Shown one piece after another: positions 33,901 to 43,600 of a stretch of DNA of 59,535 bases. This stretch comes from Sphingobium sp. GTDB lineage: Bacteria > Pseudomonadota > Alphaproteobacteria > Sphingomonadales > Sphingomonadaceae. The notes under the pieces were generated by a model, which made no database searches, had not been told where the DNA came from, and saw nothing but the letters and a program-made list of their open reading frames with translations. The DNA is taken from positions 1 to 59,535 of the forward strand of contig NZ_QFOA01000014.1 of assembly GCF_003248505.1 (NCBI RefSeq). The letters are read 5' to 3'. How positions within the stretch are numbered: position 1 is the stretch's first letter; every line of letters starts with the position of its first letter. The translations under genes were made by a program, and so were the position numbers.

Positions 33901-34069
33901 CCGACGCGATCACGCCGCCCTCGAGGCGCGACTCGCCCGTATTCCGCTGGAACGGGAGCAAGAGGTGCGCGCCATCGAGAACAGGTATTCCAATGTCCGG
34001 GACCACACTTTTCCCGTCGCGGTCATCCTGCTCGTGCCAGAGTCCTTGACGAAGGGGCAGCCTCGATGA
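30947..34069 (+). CDS. drmD: DrmD, SNF2-like helicase of class 1 DISARM
   Basis: This 1040-residue SF2 helicase has Walker A at residues 149-156 (DDVGLGKT), the DEAH box at 263-266 (LLVIDEAHNI), motif III-like FLTATPHDGY and the C-terminal motifs LLATDAASEGIDLQ and QRNGRIDRHGQ of RapA/SNF2-type translocases. Length and order fit DrmD, the helicase that marks class 1 DISARM. It overlaps vsr upstream and drmMI downstream by four bases each. DISARM restricts incoming phage DNA and tolerates methylated self DNA; the exact action of DrmD is not known. Confidence 0.88.
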   Translation: MIVGDASSAAAQIAHHTIPEPGQLVEARRRQWIVSDVDSGSTAPSLPKRHLIRLTSIDEDALGEEIEVLWELEPGAHVIERAGLPRITGLDDPASLEAFLDAVRWGAATNADRAYLQAPFRSGVSIEDFQLDPLVRAIDMARTSLLIADDVGLGKTIEAGLVVQEMLLRHRARTVLVLCPASLQEKWRTEMQEKFGLDFRIVDTEFVKRLRRERGLHANPWTSFPLLITSMDWVKQGEGLRLFRDALPPTVTHPRKFDLLVIDEAHNITPTVGHYAVESLRTRLVRLLAPHFQHKLFLTATPHDGYTESFTALLELLDDQRFARNVLPSEPQRARVMVRRLKSDLVDANGKLLYPVRRLEALPIKYDDDERQIRRLLGDYISSRENGEGGARAVDRFVHQLLHKRLASSPAAFAATLEKHIATIEGRSSADQTRRKLDDRILRRAISKAEEDYADDALREAAEDDALGEAAKHIRPPSEQERRMLERLRSWAQQASRRADSKARAILEWLAENLQEGGEWTNERVILFTEYRTTQQWMQETLVSHGFGGDRLALIYGGMDHDEREAVKAAFQASPSESPVRILLATDAASEGIDLQNHCHLMIHLEIPYNPNVMEQRNGRIDRHGQRSSEVVIWHPVDDEGDHGQDILRALRKLDAMRADMGSVNPVIAPQLPDLIEGRRRDLDTRLAEVRMEKSRRFVRAERDLRDRVAKLHERLAETKREQNLTPDHIERAVRAALRLSDKPDLGATSLFGAPEGTVFTMPALSGSWTRCLEGLEHPYTTKVRPITFDHDVAKGRDDVVLVHLNHPLVQMSLRLLRAEIWARDDVKKIHRVSARSLPDGQLEGPAVIVVSRLVITGGSHHRLHEELTEAGGYLRDTGFRREDRVTEVRRWLQDSSPAVLPDTTFAALRTRFDKQRDSVLGSVDARSKDRLRFLSNSIDTRKERESDDIRQVLDDLDKALRTELVADREPQQLSLFSEDERTQLRRDHAALEARLARIPLEREQEVRAIENRYSNVRDHTFPVAVILLVPESLTKGQPR

Positions 34070-37000
34070 GCACCAACCACGACTGGCTCAACCTCATCGA
34101 GGTGTCGGGACCGTTCCTCGCGATGCCCGTGCTGCGCGACGTGCTTCCCCAGGGATTGGAAGCCCTGATTTCCGGCCGCCCGCAGCGGCTGCGCGCCGCC
34201 TATGACGAATGGCGCGATGCGGTCGATGCGGTCGATGCTGACCTGACGGCGATCCATTCGGCGTGGATCGACGAGGTTCTCCAGAGCGCCCTGGAGGTCG
34301 ACGATCAGGTTTTGCGCCAGGCAGCGACTTTGCCGGAGCGGCTGAAGGTGTCGCTGCCCGAGCACGGCGTCACGATCGCGCCCGACCTCGCGATCGTCAA
34401 TCCAACCCAAGACGACGCCCCGCTGTTGCTCGTCCAGCTCTACGATCCCGACACCGATCTCGACTCCACCCGGAATTATGACGGGCTGGCGACGACTCCG
34501 GGCGACCGCATGGTGTCGCTGCTTCGCGCCGTCGGATGCCCGATCGGTCTCGTAACCAACGGCGAACGCTGGATGCTCGTTCATGCGCCAGCCGGCGCGG
34601 TCGCGAGCTTCGCCAGTTGGTACGCCCGCCTCTGGGGCCAAGAGCCCGAAACGCTCCGCGCCTTCGTCAGCCTGCTCGGGGTTCGTCGCTTCTTCGGCCC
34701 CGAAGCCGAAAGGCTGCCGGCGCTGTTCGAGCGGTCGCTGAAGCATCAGGATGACGTGACCGACGCGCTCGGCGAACAGGTCCGTCGCGCGGTGGAAGTG
34801 CTGGTCCAATCCCTCGACCGCGCCGACCAGGACCGCAACCGGGACCTGCTGCACGACGTCGATCCTAAGGAACTCTACGAGGCCGGCCTCACGGTCATGA
34901 TGCGGCTCGTCTTCCTGCTGGCGGCGGAAGAGCGCGGCCTGCTCCTTCTCGGCGATCCCCGCTACGACGCCTTCTACGCGCTCTCCAGCCTGCGGATGCA
35001 GTTGCGCGCCGACACCGAGGAGATACTCGAACGCCGCCGCTCGGCATGGTCGCGGCTGCTCGCCCTGTTCCGTGGCGTCTATGGCGGTATCGACCATCCG
35101 CTGCTGCGACTGCCGGCGATGGGCGGCTCGCTCTTCGACCCGGATCGCTATCCTTTCCTCGAAGGCCGCAAGAGGGGCACGAACTGGCGGAGCGATCCCG
35201 CCGAGCCCCTGCCGATCGACGACCGGACGGTCTTGCTCCTGCTGGAAGCGATCCAGACCTTCGAGGGCCGCACGCTGTCCTACCGCGCGCTCGACGTTGA
35301 ACAGATCGGTCACGTCTATGAGGGACTCCTCGAACGCACGGTCCAGCGCATTGATGACGTGACGCTCGAACTCGACGGATCGGCCAAGGCCAAGAATGCG
35401 CGCGTCGCGCTCGGTGAGATCGAGTCCGCACGCCTCGACGGCGCCGCCAGGATCGTCGATCTCCTGAAGGAGCGGAGCGAGCGTTCCGAGCCCGCCATTC
35501 GCAACGCCATCGGCCGGGAACCGGACGAGCGCGTGGCGGCACGGTTACTCACCGTCTGCCGTGGTGATGTGGCCCTGCGCGACCGCATCCTACCCTTTGC
35601 CGAACTCTTGCGGACGGACCCGTGGGGATACCCTCTGGTCCATCACGCCGGCGCTTTCGTCGTCGTCCTCGGCGCCGACCGGCGCGAGAGCGGGACACAC
35701 TACACACCCAAGAGCCTGACCGAGAAGATCGTCGAAGAAACGCTGACGCCGATCGTCTATCGCGGTCCGGCCGAAGGCGCGGCGCGCGAGGATTGGAAGC
35801 TCAAGAGCGCCGACGAACTCCTCGACCTCAAGGTCTGCGATCCCGCGATGGGATCGGGCGCGTTCCTCGTGCAGGCTTGCCGCTGGCTCGCCGACCGACT
35901 TGTCGAAGCCTGGTCCAACATGGAAGCGGCGGGCGGGCGGATCGACGACGAAGGCCGCATCCGTCCTGTGGATGACACGGCCGGTTTCGAGCCGCTGTCG
36001 CGCGACACCGAGGAGCGCGCCATCCTCGCGCGCCGCCTGATCGCCGAACGCTGCCTATACGGCGTCGACAAAAACCCGCTCGCGGTCGAACTCGCCAAGC
36101 TGTCGCTATGGCTGACGACGCTCGCCAAAGGGCGACCTTTCGGCTTCCTGGATCACAACCTGCGCAGCGGCGATAGCCTGCTCGGCATCCACGATCTCGG
36201 CCAACTCATTGAGCTGGAAATGAAGCCAAAGGGCAAGGCGCAGCTTCGCCTTTTCGGCCGGACGATCCGGTCGGCCGTCGACAAGGCGCTCGCGCTTCGC
36301 AGCCAGCTTCGTTCGATCCCCATCCGCGACATCGGCGATGTCGAGGCTATGGCAGCGCTCGACGCTCAATCGAGTGCAACGCTTGCGACGTCGGAGCTAG
36401 TCGCGGACGCCTTCATCGGCCTCGTAATCGCGACCGGAAATGGCGGAGACTTGGAAAAGCGTCTCGCTGCCCTCTCCACGGCGGCCGACCGAGCTTCAGA
36501 TGGTGGGGCCGACGCTTGCCGGTCTCTTGCGGCGCAGGCCCAGTCCGACCTCATGAGTGACTTTGTCGCCGAACAGCGTGGACGTCCTTTTCATTGGCCG
36601 CTGGAATTTCCCGAGGTTTTCCTCCGCGCCGATGGTGGTTTCGACGCTTTCGTCGGGAATCCGCCGTTCCTTGGCAATAGATTGTGGAAGGGAACCTACG
36701 GAGCTGCCTACCAGCGTGTCGTGCAGATGATCTTGGAGGTGGCGCCCGGAAAGATCGACCTCTCGGTCGTCTTCCATCGTCGGGCGGCCACGCTTCTGAG
36801 ACATGGTGGAACCTATGGATTGTTGGCGGCGAACAACATCGCCGAAGGCAGCGCTGTTTCCGTTGGGCTGGAACGTATAGCCGCCGAAGGAGACTTCTAC
36901 TTCTCCCGCAAGGGTATGCCGTGGCCAGGGGCGGCCTCCACCGTGATCGCCATGGCGTGTTTTCGGAAGGGAGGATGGATCGGGCTTCGGAACTGCGATG

Positions 37001-38166
37001 GCATTGCATGTGAGAAAATCGGTCCCCGACTCCAACCCGAGATCGGCGGAGGATGGGAACCGAAGGCGCTCACCGACACCCTGTTCGCCTTTGCTGGGGT
37101 CGATAATAGCAAGGGGTTAGCGTTCGTCCTCGCCGAGGAACATCCCTGGTTCGATCGCCTTCGCTCTGAAACCGGCTCTCTGCTGCGCCCCTACATTACC
37201 GGCAACGACATCACGAGCACTTCACTCACTCGCGTTGAGCGTTGGGCTCTCGACATCGCCGACCTGCCGCTGGAAACGATCGAGAGCGAGTGGCCGATCG
37301 CCTATCGGTTTCTCATCGAAATCGTATTGCCCACACGAACCACGAAAGACCTTAAAAGTTACAAGGGTCTCGTCGATCGGTGGTGGCAGTTCTGGAACCA
37401 TCGCGCTGCGCAAATGCGTCAGCTTCGTGCCCGCCCCCAGTTCATAGCGTTTGCGAAGGCCGCAAAGTATCCGATCTGCGTTCTGGCGCCAACGGAGTGG
37501 ATATACACGAACAAAGTCGTGCTCGTGGAAAAGGCCAACGAAAACGTCCACCCGATATGCTTGAGTTCCATGTTCCAAATTTGGCTGCGCAATTATTCTG
37601 TTCGCAGCCTCGGAGGGGACAACAATACGCTGACACTCTCCGTCAGTGAAGCGCTTGGGACGTTCCCATTCCCAAAAGGGGATGTGCCTGAAGATGCCAT
37701 CGCCGCAGCCAGAGATTTTCAGGACACTCTCGTTTCATGGAGCCGTCGAAACTCGGCTGGCATGACGGACGCGATGAACGCCGTTCATTCATCTGCTTCC
37801 CAAGACGTTGAAATCGTCGCGATGCGCAATCTTCTCGAACGCATCGACGCCGGCGTGGCGGATGCCTACGGCTGGAGTGATCTGGACCTCGCTCATGGCT
37901 TTCAAGATGATACCGATGATGGAGATGCAAGCTCCAGCCATCACGGTCTGGATGAGCAAACGCGCGATCTCGTGCTTGCCAAGCTCATTGAGCTGAATCG
38001 CCAGCTCTATGAAGCGACGGTGCCAGTTTCCGGCGCTGGTAAAGAACGCCCAAAATCCGGGAGGGGCAGACGTCGATCATCTTCAGACGCTGGATTGCTT
38101 TTTGAAGATGCCGGAACAGATGAGACATCGGCCCGCGCCCGTCCCTCTGAACCAGTAACATATTGA
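34066..38166 (+). CDS. drmMI: DrmMI, large N6-adenine methyltransferase of class 1 DISARM
   Basis: This 1366-residue protein resembles Eco57I/BREX PglX-type adenine methyltransferases. SAM-binding motif I is DPAMGSGAFL from residue 592, and the catalytic motif IV is NPPF at 865-868 (FVGNPPFLGNRLWKG). A long N-terminal helical domain and a C-terminal target-recognition part (IEIVLPTRTTKDLKSYKG and beyond) flank the core. It marks self DNA so that the DISARM machinery spares it. The gap to the following GHKL gene is nine bases. Confidence 0.88.
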   Translation: MSTNHDWLNLIEVSGPFLAMPVLRDVLPQGLEALISGRPQRLRAAYDEWRDAVDAVDADLTAIHSAWIDEVLQSALEVDDQVLRQAATLPERLKVSLPEHGVTIAPDLAIVNPTQDDAPLLLVQLYDPDTDLDSTRNYDGLATTPGDRMVSLLRAVGCPIGLVTNGERWMLVHAPAGAVASFASWYARLWGQEPETLRAFVSLLGVRRFFGPEAERLPALFERSLKHQDDVTDALGEQVRRAVEVLVQSLDRADQDRNRDLLHDVDPKELYEAGLTVMMRLVFLLAAEERGLLLLGDPRYDAFYALSSLRMQLRADTEEILERRRSAWSRLLALFRGVYGGIDHPLLRLPAMGGSLFDPDRYPFLEGRKRGTNWRSDPAEPLPIDDRTVLLLLEAIQTFEGRTLSYRALDVEQIGHVYEGLLERTVQRIDDVTLELDGSAKAKNARVALGEIESARLDGAARIVDLLKERSERSEPAIRNAIGREPDERVAARLLTVCRGDVALRDRILPFAELLRTDPWGYPLVHHAGAFVVVLGADRRESGTHYTPKSLTEKIVEETLTPIVYRGPAEGAAREDWKLKSADELLDLKVCDPAMGSGAFLVQACRWLADRLVEAWSNMEAAGGRIDDEGRIRPVDDTAGFEPLSRDTEERAILARRLIAERCLYGVDKNPLAVELAKLSLWLTTLAKGRPFGFLDHNLRSGDSLLGIHDLGQLIELEMKPKGKAQLRLFGRTIRSAVDKALALRSQLRSIPIRDIGDVEAMAALDAQSSATLATSELVADAFIGLVIATGNGGDLEKRLAALSTAADRASDGGADACRSLAAQAQSDLMSDFVAEQRGRPFHWPLEFPEVFLRADGGFDAFVGNPPFLGNRLWKGTYGAAYQRVVQMILEVAPGKIDLSVVFHRRAATLLRHGGTYGLLAANNIAEGSAVSVGLERIAAEGDFYFSRKGMPWPGAASTVIAMACFRKGGWIGLRNCDGIACEKIGPRLQPEIGGGWEPKALTDTLFAFAGVDNSKGLAFVLAEEHPWFDRLRSETGSLLRPYITGNDITSTSLTRVERWALDIADLPLETIESEWPIAYRFLIEIVLPTRTTKDLKSYKGLVDRWWQFWNHRAAQMRQLRARPQFIAFAKAAKYPICVLAPTEWIYTNKVVLVEKANENVHPICLSSMFQIWLRNYSVRSLGGDNNTLTLSVSEALGTFPFPKGDVPEDAIAAARDFQDTLVSWSRRNSAGMTDAMNAVHSSASQDVEIVAMRNLLERIDAGVADAYGWSDLDLAHGFQDDTDDGDASSSHHGLDEQTRDLVLAKLIELNRQLYEATVPVSGAGKERPKSGRGRRRSSSDAGLLFEDAGTDETSARARPSEPVTY

Positions 38167-38175
38167 GGCCAGCCG

Positions 38176-39591
38176 ATGACGAAACCCACCAACGATCAAG
38201 CGCAGGCCAGCCCGACCAAACGGTTCTTCGTGTCGATGCTGACGCGCGACATCAATCTCGCCGACGCAATCCTCGACCTCCTCGACAACTGTCTCGATGG
38301 TGCGCTCCGGCTCGCGGACGGCGACAACGTCGACTACGCGCAGCATTTCGTGAAGATCGAACTCGCCGCCGATCACTTCTCGATCGAAGACAATTGCGGC
38401 GGCATCCCACGCGAGGTCGCCAAGAACTACGCCTTCAAGATGGGCCGCGAGCCCGACGACGACCGTGACTCCGACACCGAGACGATCGGCATGTATGGCG
38501 TCGGCATGAAGCGCGCCATCTTCAAGATGGGACGCGAAGCGCTGGTGCGCACCCGCTATGGCAACGACACCTTCGAGGTGCCCATCACCTCTGCCTGGCT
38601 TGAAGCCAAGGGATGGGACCCACTACCGATCAACGAGCCGACGGAAGCGAACGAGAAACTCGCAGAGCCCGGCACGGTGATCCGCGTCGACGAATTATAC
38701 GAAGGCGTCTCCCGGCACTTCGCCAACGAGGCATTCGAGAACGAAGTCCGTACGGCCATCGCTGAACATTTTACGATGTTCCTTCAGTGGGGCCTGAAGG
38801 TCGAACTCAACGGCAAGCCCGTTGAGCCGGTACTCGTCGAAGTGCTCGTTTCGGATCGCGCCGATGGTCCAGCGCCGTTCGTTTTTCAGAAGACCATCGA
38901 CGACGTGCTGGTCTCGATCACGGTCGGCTTGAACACTGGGCGCACTCTCGGCAACGACGATGAGGACGATTCCGGCTTCGAGCGTGATCGCTCGTCAGCG
39001 ACCGCTGGCTGGACGGTCCTTTGCAACGATCGCGCGGTAATCGTCGGCGACAAGAGCCGCCTCACCGGCTGGGGTGACGGCATTCCCCTCTACCACCCGC
39101 AGTTCGCAATCATCACCGGCATCATCGAGTTCCGCTCCAAGCGCGCGGACAAGTTGCCGGTGACGACGACCAAACGCGCGCTCGACACGTCGTCGAACGT
39201 CTGGCTCGAGTCTCTGGTGAAGATGAAGGAGGGTATGCGGGTCTGGATTTCCTACACCAACCAGTGGAAGAACCATCCGCGCGCTGACCAGTCGGACTAC
39301 TGGGAAGATGCAAAACCCTTGTCGTTGGGTAAGACCATTGCGGCCGTTGCTCTGCGAAGTGACATAAAAAAGAGCGACAGCCAGATCGAGTTCAATCCGC
39401 AAAAGGCAAAGGTTCTGCCCGAACCTCCGGGCAAGACCCCCTCGTCGCGGAAGATCGTGTTCTCGCGACCGATCGAGGAAATCCGGCTAGTCTCGAAGAT
39501 GCTGTACGACACCGACGACGAGAAGCCGGGGATTGTCGGCGAGAAATGCTTCGAGCTGACGCTCGCCAGGGCCAAGAAGCAGGACGGCTGA
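38176..39591 (+). CDS. GHKL (Hsp90/MORC-like) ATPase inside the DISARM operon
   Basis: This 471-residue protein has the three GHKL ATP-binding motifs: N box DLLDNCLDGA (34-43), G1 EDNCGGI (71-77) and G2 GMYGVGMKRA (105-114). The rest resembles the transducer part of Hsp90/MORC/MutL-like proteins (VPITSAWLEAKGW onward, with TTKRALDTSSNVW). Such ATPases clamp or fold around partners and occur in several phage-defence systems. It is not one of the named DISARM components. The tight spacing (9 bases before, 3 after) shows that it is co-expressed with the next gene and the drm genes. Confidence 0.75.
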   Translation: MTKPTNDQAQASPTKRFFVSMLTRDINLADAILDLLDNCLDGALRLADGDNVDYAQHFVKIELAADHFSIEDNCGGIPREVAKNYAFKMGREPDDDRDSDTETIGMYGVGMKRAIFKMGREALVRTRYGNDTFEVPITSAWLEAKGWDPLPINEPTEANEKLAEPGTVIRVDELYEGVSRHFANEAFENEVRTAIAEHFTMFLQWGLKVELNGKPVEPVLVEVLVSDRADGPAPFVFQKTIDDVLVSITVGLNTGRTLGNDDEDDSGFERDRSSATAGWTVLCNDRAVIVGDKSRLTGWGDGIPLYHPQFAIITGIIEFRSKRADKLPVTTTKRALDTSSNVWLESLVKMKEGMRVWISYTNQWKNHPRADQSDYWEDAKPLSLGKTIAAVALRSDIKKSDSQIEFNPQKAKVLPEPPGKTPSSRKIVFSRPIEEIRLVSKMLYDTDDEKPGIVGEKCFELTLARAKKQDG

Positions 39592-39594
39592 GAT

Positions 39595-40590
39595 ATGAGC
39601 GCCGGATCTTCGCTTCCCTACCGGCTGAGGCCCAACAAGGCCGTCGACCGGGAATTATTCCTCTCGCTGCTGATGCGGTTGGCTCCCGCATTGGCGCTGG
39701 AGAAATACCATTATGTCGGCCTTGGCGGCCCATTTCTCGAAGATTTCAGGCTGGTCCATGCTCGGCTCGGCCTCGCGCGGATGACCTGCGTGGAGACCGA
39801 GGAGGAAGTCCACAAGCGTCAGCTCTTCAATCGTCCAGTCGCGTCGATCGAATGCGTCCATGAGACACTTGAAGATTACTTGGACGGAATCGATTTCGAG
39901 ACGCCGGCGATCATATGGTTCGATTATACCGAGCCGAAGGGTATCACCACGCAGATCGAACGCTTCGCGCGGACGATCGGCAGTGTTCCCATCGGGAGCG
40001 TACTTCGGGTGACGCTCAACGCGAACCCGGAGTCCCTCGGGAAGCCGGATGCCAATGAAGTCTCTGTCGAGATCGACGGTGCGGCCTCGGGCGATCGCAA
40101 AGAAAAGCCAACCGTACAGGAATGGCGACTTGCTCGTTTCAAGGAGCGGGTTGGGCAGCTCTTCCCGAGCGGTTTGTCCGCTGAGGGTATGACGCAGAAG
40201 CACTTCGGCTTTAGCGTGCTCCGCGTTCTCAAATTGGCGGTCGAAAAAGAGGCGCTCAACTTCCTCGATCGGCATATCGTGTGGGCACTGGCCACGCACT
40301 ATAAAGACGGTCAGGCAATGGTGACGGCGGCGCTCGTAGTTTGCGCTGCTGATGATGCCGCTGTTGCAGACCTCGTGAAGGGGTGGGAATTCAATTGCAC
40401 GCCGGATGCCCCCCACCGCCTTGATATGCCCGCCCTTTCGACGCTGGAGCGATTGACGATGGAGTCGACTGACGAAGTTGCGGCGAAGATGGCCTTCAAA
40501 CTACCAAAATCCGACATGGGCGAAGATCCCGTCACGGTCTTCAGGAAATTCTATCGCATCTATCCGCACTTCTCGCGCGTCGAGCTGTAG
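39595..40590 (+). CDS. Unrecognised Rossmann/methyltransferase-like protein, partner of the GHKL gene
   Basis: I do not recognise a named family. The 331-residue protein shows a Rossmann-type pattern: a glycine loop YVGLGGPF (40-47), an acidic residue at the end of the next strand (MTCVETEEE, Glu67) and a later strand ending in Asp110 (AIIWFDYTEPKG). This would suit SAM binding, making it a possible methyltransferase; no DNA-methylase NPPY-type motif is present, so the substrate need not be DNA. The C-terminal part is helical and mixed. It follows the GHKL gene by three bases and precedes drmA by 21, a place not described for DISARM to my knowledge. Confidence 0.6.
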   Translation: MSAGSSLPYRLRPNKAVDRELFLSLLMRLAPALALEKYHYVGLGGPFLEDFRLVHARLGLARMTCVETEEEVHKRQLFNRPVASIECVHETLEDYLDGIDFETPAIIWFDYTEPKGITTQIERFARTIGSVPIGSVLRVTLNANPESLGKPDANEVSVEIDGAASGDRKEKPTVQEWRLARFKERVGQLFPSGLSAEGMTQKHFGFSVLRVLKLAVEKEALNFLDRHIVWALATHYKDGQAMVTAALVVCAADDAAVADLVKGWEFNCTPDAPHRLDMPALSTLERLTMESTDEVAAKMAFKLPKSDMGEDPVTVFRKFYRIYPHFSRVEL

Positions 40591-40611
40591 AGATTTATTT
40601 GGGGGCGACGC

Positions 40612-43600
40612 ATGACCTTGACTACTGATCCAGACGTGCAGAGTTGGCTTGCCAAGGAACCGATTTGGCTCGGCCCGTGCATAGCTCGATTGAGCGGCGA
40701 GCGTTCGGCTTATTCGGCGGTCGATGAAGGGCATTGGATCGTCGCGGCCGAAGCCGATGGCACGTTGACACGGGCCGGGCGGGTTTTGCGCATCCGCGGC
40801 GACCTAGACAGCACGACGATCTATTTCGACTATGTGCATAGGTTCCGCACGTCGGGAACGGTGTCCGGCCTGGCGTTGACGTTGCCTACCGGCCCGATCG
40901 CACGCCTCCGGCCGGAAGACCTGATAAGCATTTTCGGTAGCGACGGGATTTCGATCGCCGATGTTCCGCTGATCCAGAACGTCGCCTATGTGCGCGATCT
41001 TCTCGAAATAGCCGTCCGCGACGACCTTCTCGGCCCGGCCGGCGGGCCGCACGAACTCATCAAGGACATGAGCGTCCGTGACCGCTATCTGGTCGGCAAG
41101 CTCGCGCCTCGACGGCCGAACGACACCGATACCGTCGCCGTCGAGCCGGCGGCCGGTGCCGACGAAATCCGCGACGTCGAGGACGAACGGGCGGCGCCCA
41201 TCCACGAACCCGGCGCCGAGTTCGCCAGCGTCTCCGGTCGCGTGGAGCCGGAGGACGACGCCCTCGACGAAATCGACACCACGAACAATCAGTCGCTCGT
41301 GCCGTCGAGCATGGGACTCACCTTCTGCGTCGCGCCGGGCGTGGAAGCGCTGGACGCTGAGGTCCGGTGGGGCCGCTATGAGCGCGTCCCGGGCGACGAG
41401 CACGACGTCGTCAAGACCCGTCGAAACCGGGCGACCGGCCGGGAAGAGGAAACGAAGGTCAGGGTGTGGCGACGGATCCCCTGCGGCGGTGTGGTTCCCC
41501 TGCCGTTGAAAGATGGGCCGATGCGGCCGGCGACGCCGGACCGTGACCAGCCCGAAGTCCGGCTCCAAGGGACGATCCGCACGAACGCCCAAGGGGAGCG
41601 CCTCGTCACCCTGTTCCTCGTGAACGGCCAACTGGAGCCCGACGATAACAAGGACCGCGCGTGGCTGTTCCAGCCGGAAATCTCGGTGGTCGCGCCGGAA
41701 AGCGCCGCAGATCCATCGATCTTCAGGCGGCGGCCCTCCAACGAAATCATCGTCGATGACCCGGAACGCGATCGCCTCGCCCTGATCTATCGTAACCGGC
41801 TGGAGTTTGCCGTGGGCCACGGTGTCTCCGTCCATGCCGATACGACGCCGGGCGACGCCGCGAAGGCTTCGCACCTGCGCACGGAAATCATCCCAAGCTA
41901 TGAGGTCGGCGTCACAGAAACGCCGGGCCTCGACCCGGACGACCGCCCGGCCATGCGCCGGATGGTTGATGAGGGATGGCTCGACATGGGCCGCCTCGCA
42001 GAGATGGAGCCGCATCAACTGCGTGAGGCCTTGTCGTGTCTGGTCGATGACTATGCAGTGTGGATCGGAGAACAGAGGACGCGGCTGACAGCCGAGATCA
42101 CGGGCTTCGACGAACCAGGGAAGGACGTGATCGCCCGCTGCGAAGAGACCCTGCGCCGCCTGCGCGAGGGTATGGACACGCTCTTTTCCGACCCTGCGGC
42201 GCTATCGGCGTTCCGCTTCGCCAACAAGTCGATGGCGCTCCAGCGTGTGCGGAGCCTCTATGCTCTCAAACGCAGGCGCGGTGAGACGGCCGACCTCGTG
42301 CAACTCGACATCCCGAAGAATCGGTCCTGGCGTCCGTTCCAGTTGGCCTTCCTCCTGCTGTCGGTGCCGTCCCTCGCCGATCCGGCGCACCCCGACCGGA
42401 CGAAGCCTGCGGAAGCCTTCGCCGATCTCCTCTGGTTCCCGACCGGCGGCGGCAAGACCGAAGCCTATCTGGGCGTGGCCGCCTTCGCCATGGCGATGCG
42501 CCGCTTGAAAGTTGATCTTGGCGGCCTTGATGCGTCTCGCGGCCTGGCCGTCATCATGCGATACACGCTGCGCCTGCTGACCCTGCAACAGTTCCAGCGC
42601 GCTACAGCTCTCTTGTGCGCGATGGAGGTGATCCGCCTCGCCGACGAGAAGCTGTGGGGCAAGGAACCGTTCTCTCTAGGGCTATGGGTCGGTAATCAGG
42701 TGACGCCGGGGCGAACCGATGACGCCCACCAGGCGATTGAAGCGCTGCGCAACGGCGACCGCAACAAGTCTGGTATCGCTTCGCCGGCGCAATTGACGAG
42801 CTGCCCCTGGTGCGGTTCCGAAATCGCTGCGGGCCGCGACATCGAGGTCGACCGGATAGCCGGCCGAACCCTCATCCATTGCAGCGACAAACTCGGCGCC
42901 TGCGAATTTTCTCGGGCCGGCTCCAGCGGCCGCCCGCATCGCGGCCTGCCCGTAAAAGTGGTCGACGAGGAAATCTATCATCGTCCGCCGACCATGATGA
43001 TCGCCACCGTCGACAAATTCGCCATGATGGCCTGGCGGCCGGAGGTGCGAACCCTTTTCGGCCGGGTCGATGAAGAATGCGAGCGTCACGGCTTGCTATG
43101 GCCGGGGCACGACTGCGGCACTGGGCATCGCGCGCGGGGTGCTCATCCCGCCGCGAGAGTGAAGCCTATGCGCGCCGCTGTCCGGCCTCCCGATCTCATC
43201 ATCCAGGACGAGTTTCACCTCATCAGCGGGCCGCTCGGCACGATGGTCGGTCTCTATGAAAGCGCAGTCGACGAGCTGAGTTCCTGGCCTCTCGGCGACA
43301 CGAAGGTCCGGCCGAAAGTCGTGGCTTCGACCGCTACCGTTCGGCGTGCCGAAGATCAAGTGCGCAACGTATTCATGCGGCGGATCTCGGTCTTTCCACC
43401 CACCGGCCTCGACGTGGAGGACAATTTCTTTTCGGTTCAGCGCCCCATCGGCGAGAAGCCCGGACGCCGCTACATGGGCATCTGCGCGCCCGGCAGTTCC
43501 CGGCCCGCCGTTCTGATCCGAACCTACACGGCCTTCCTCACCGCCGCACAAGCCCTCTTCGATCGCTTCGGCCCGGTCGCCGATCCCTACATGACGCTCG

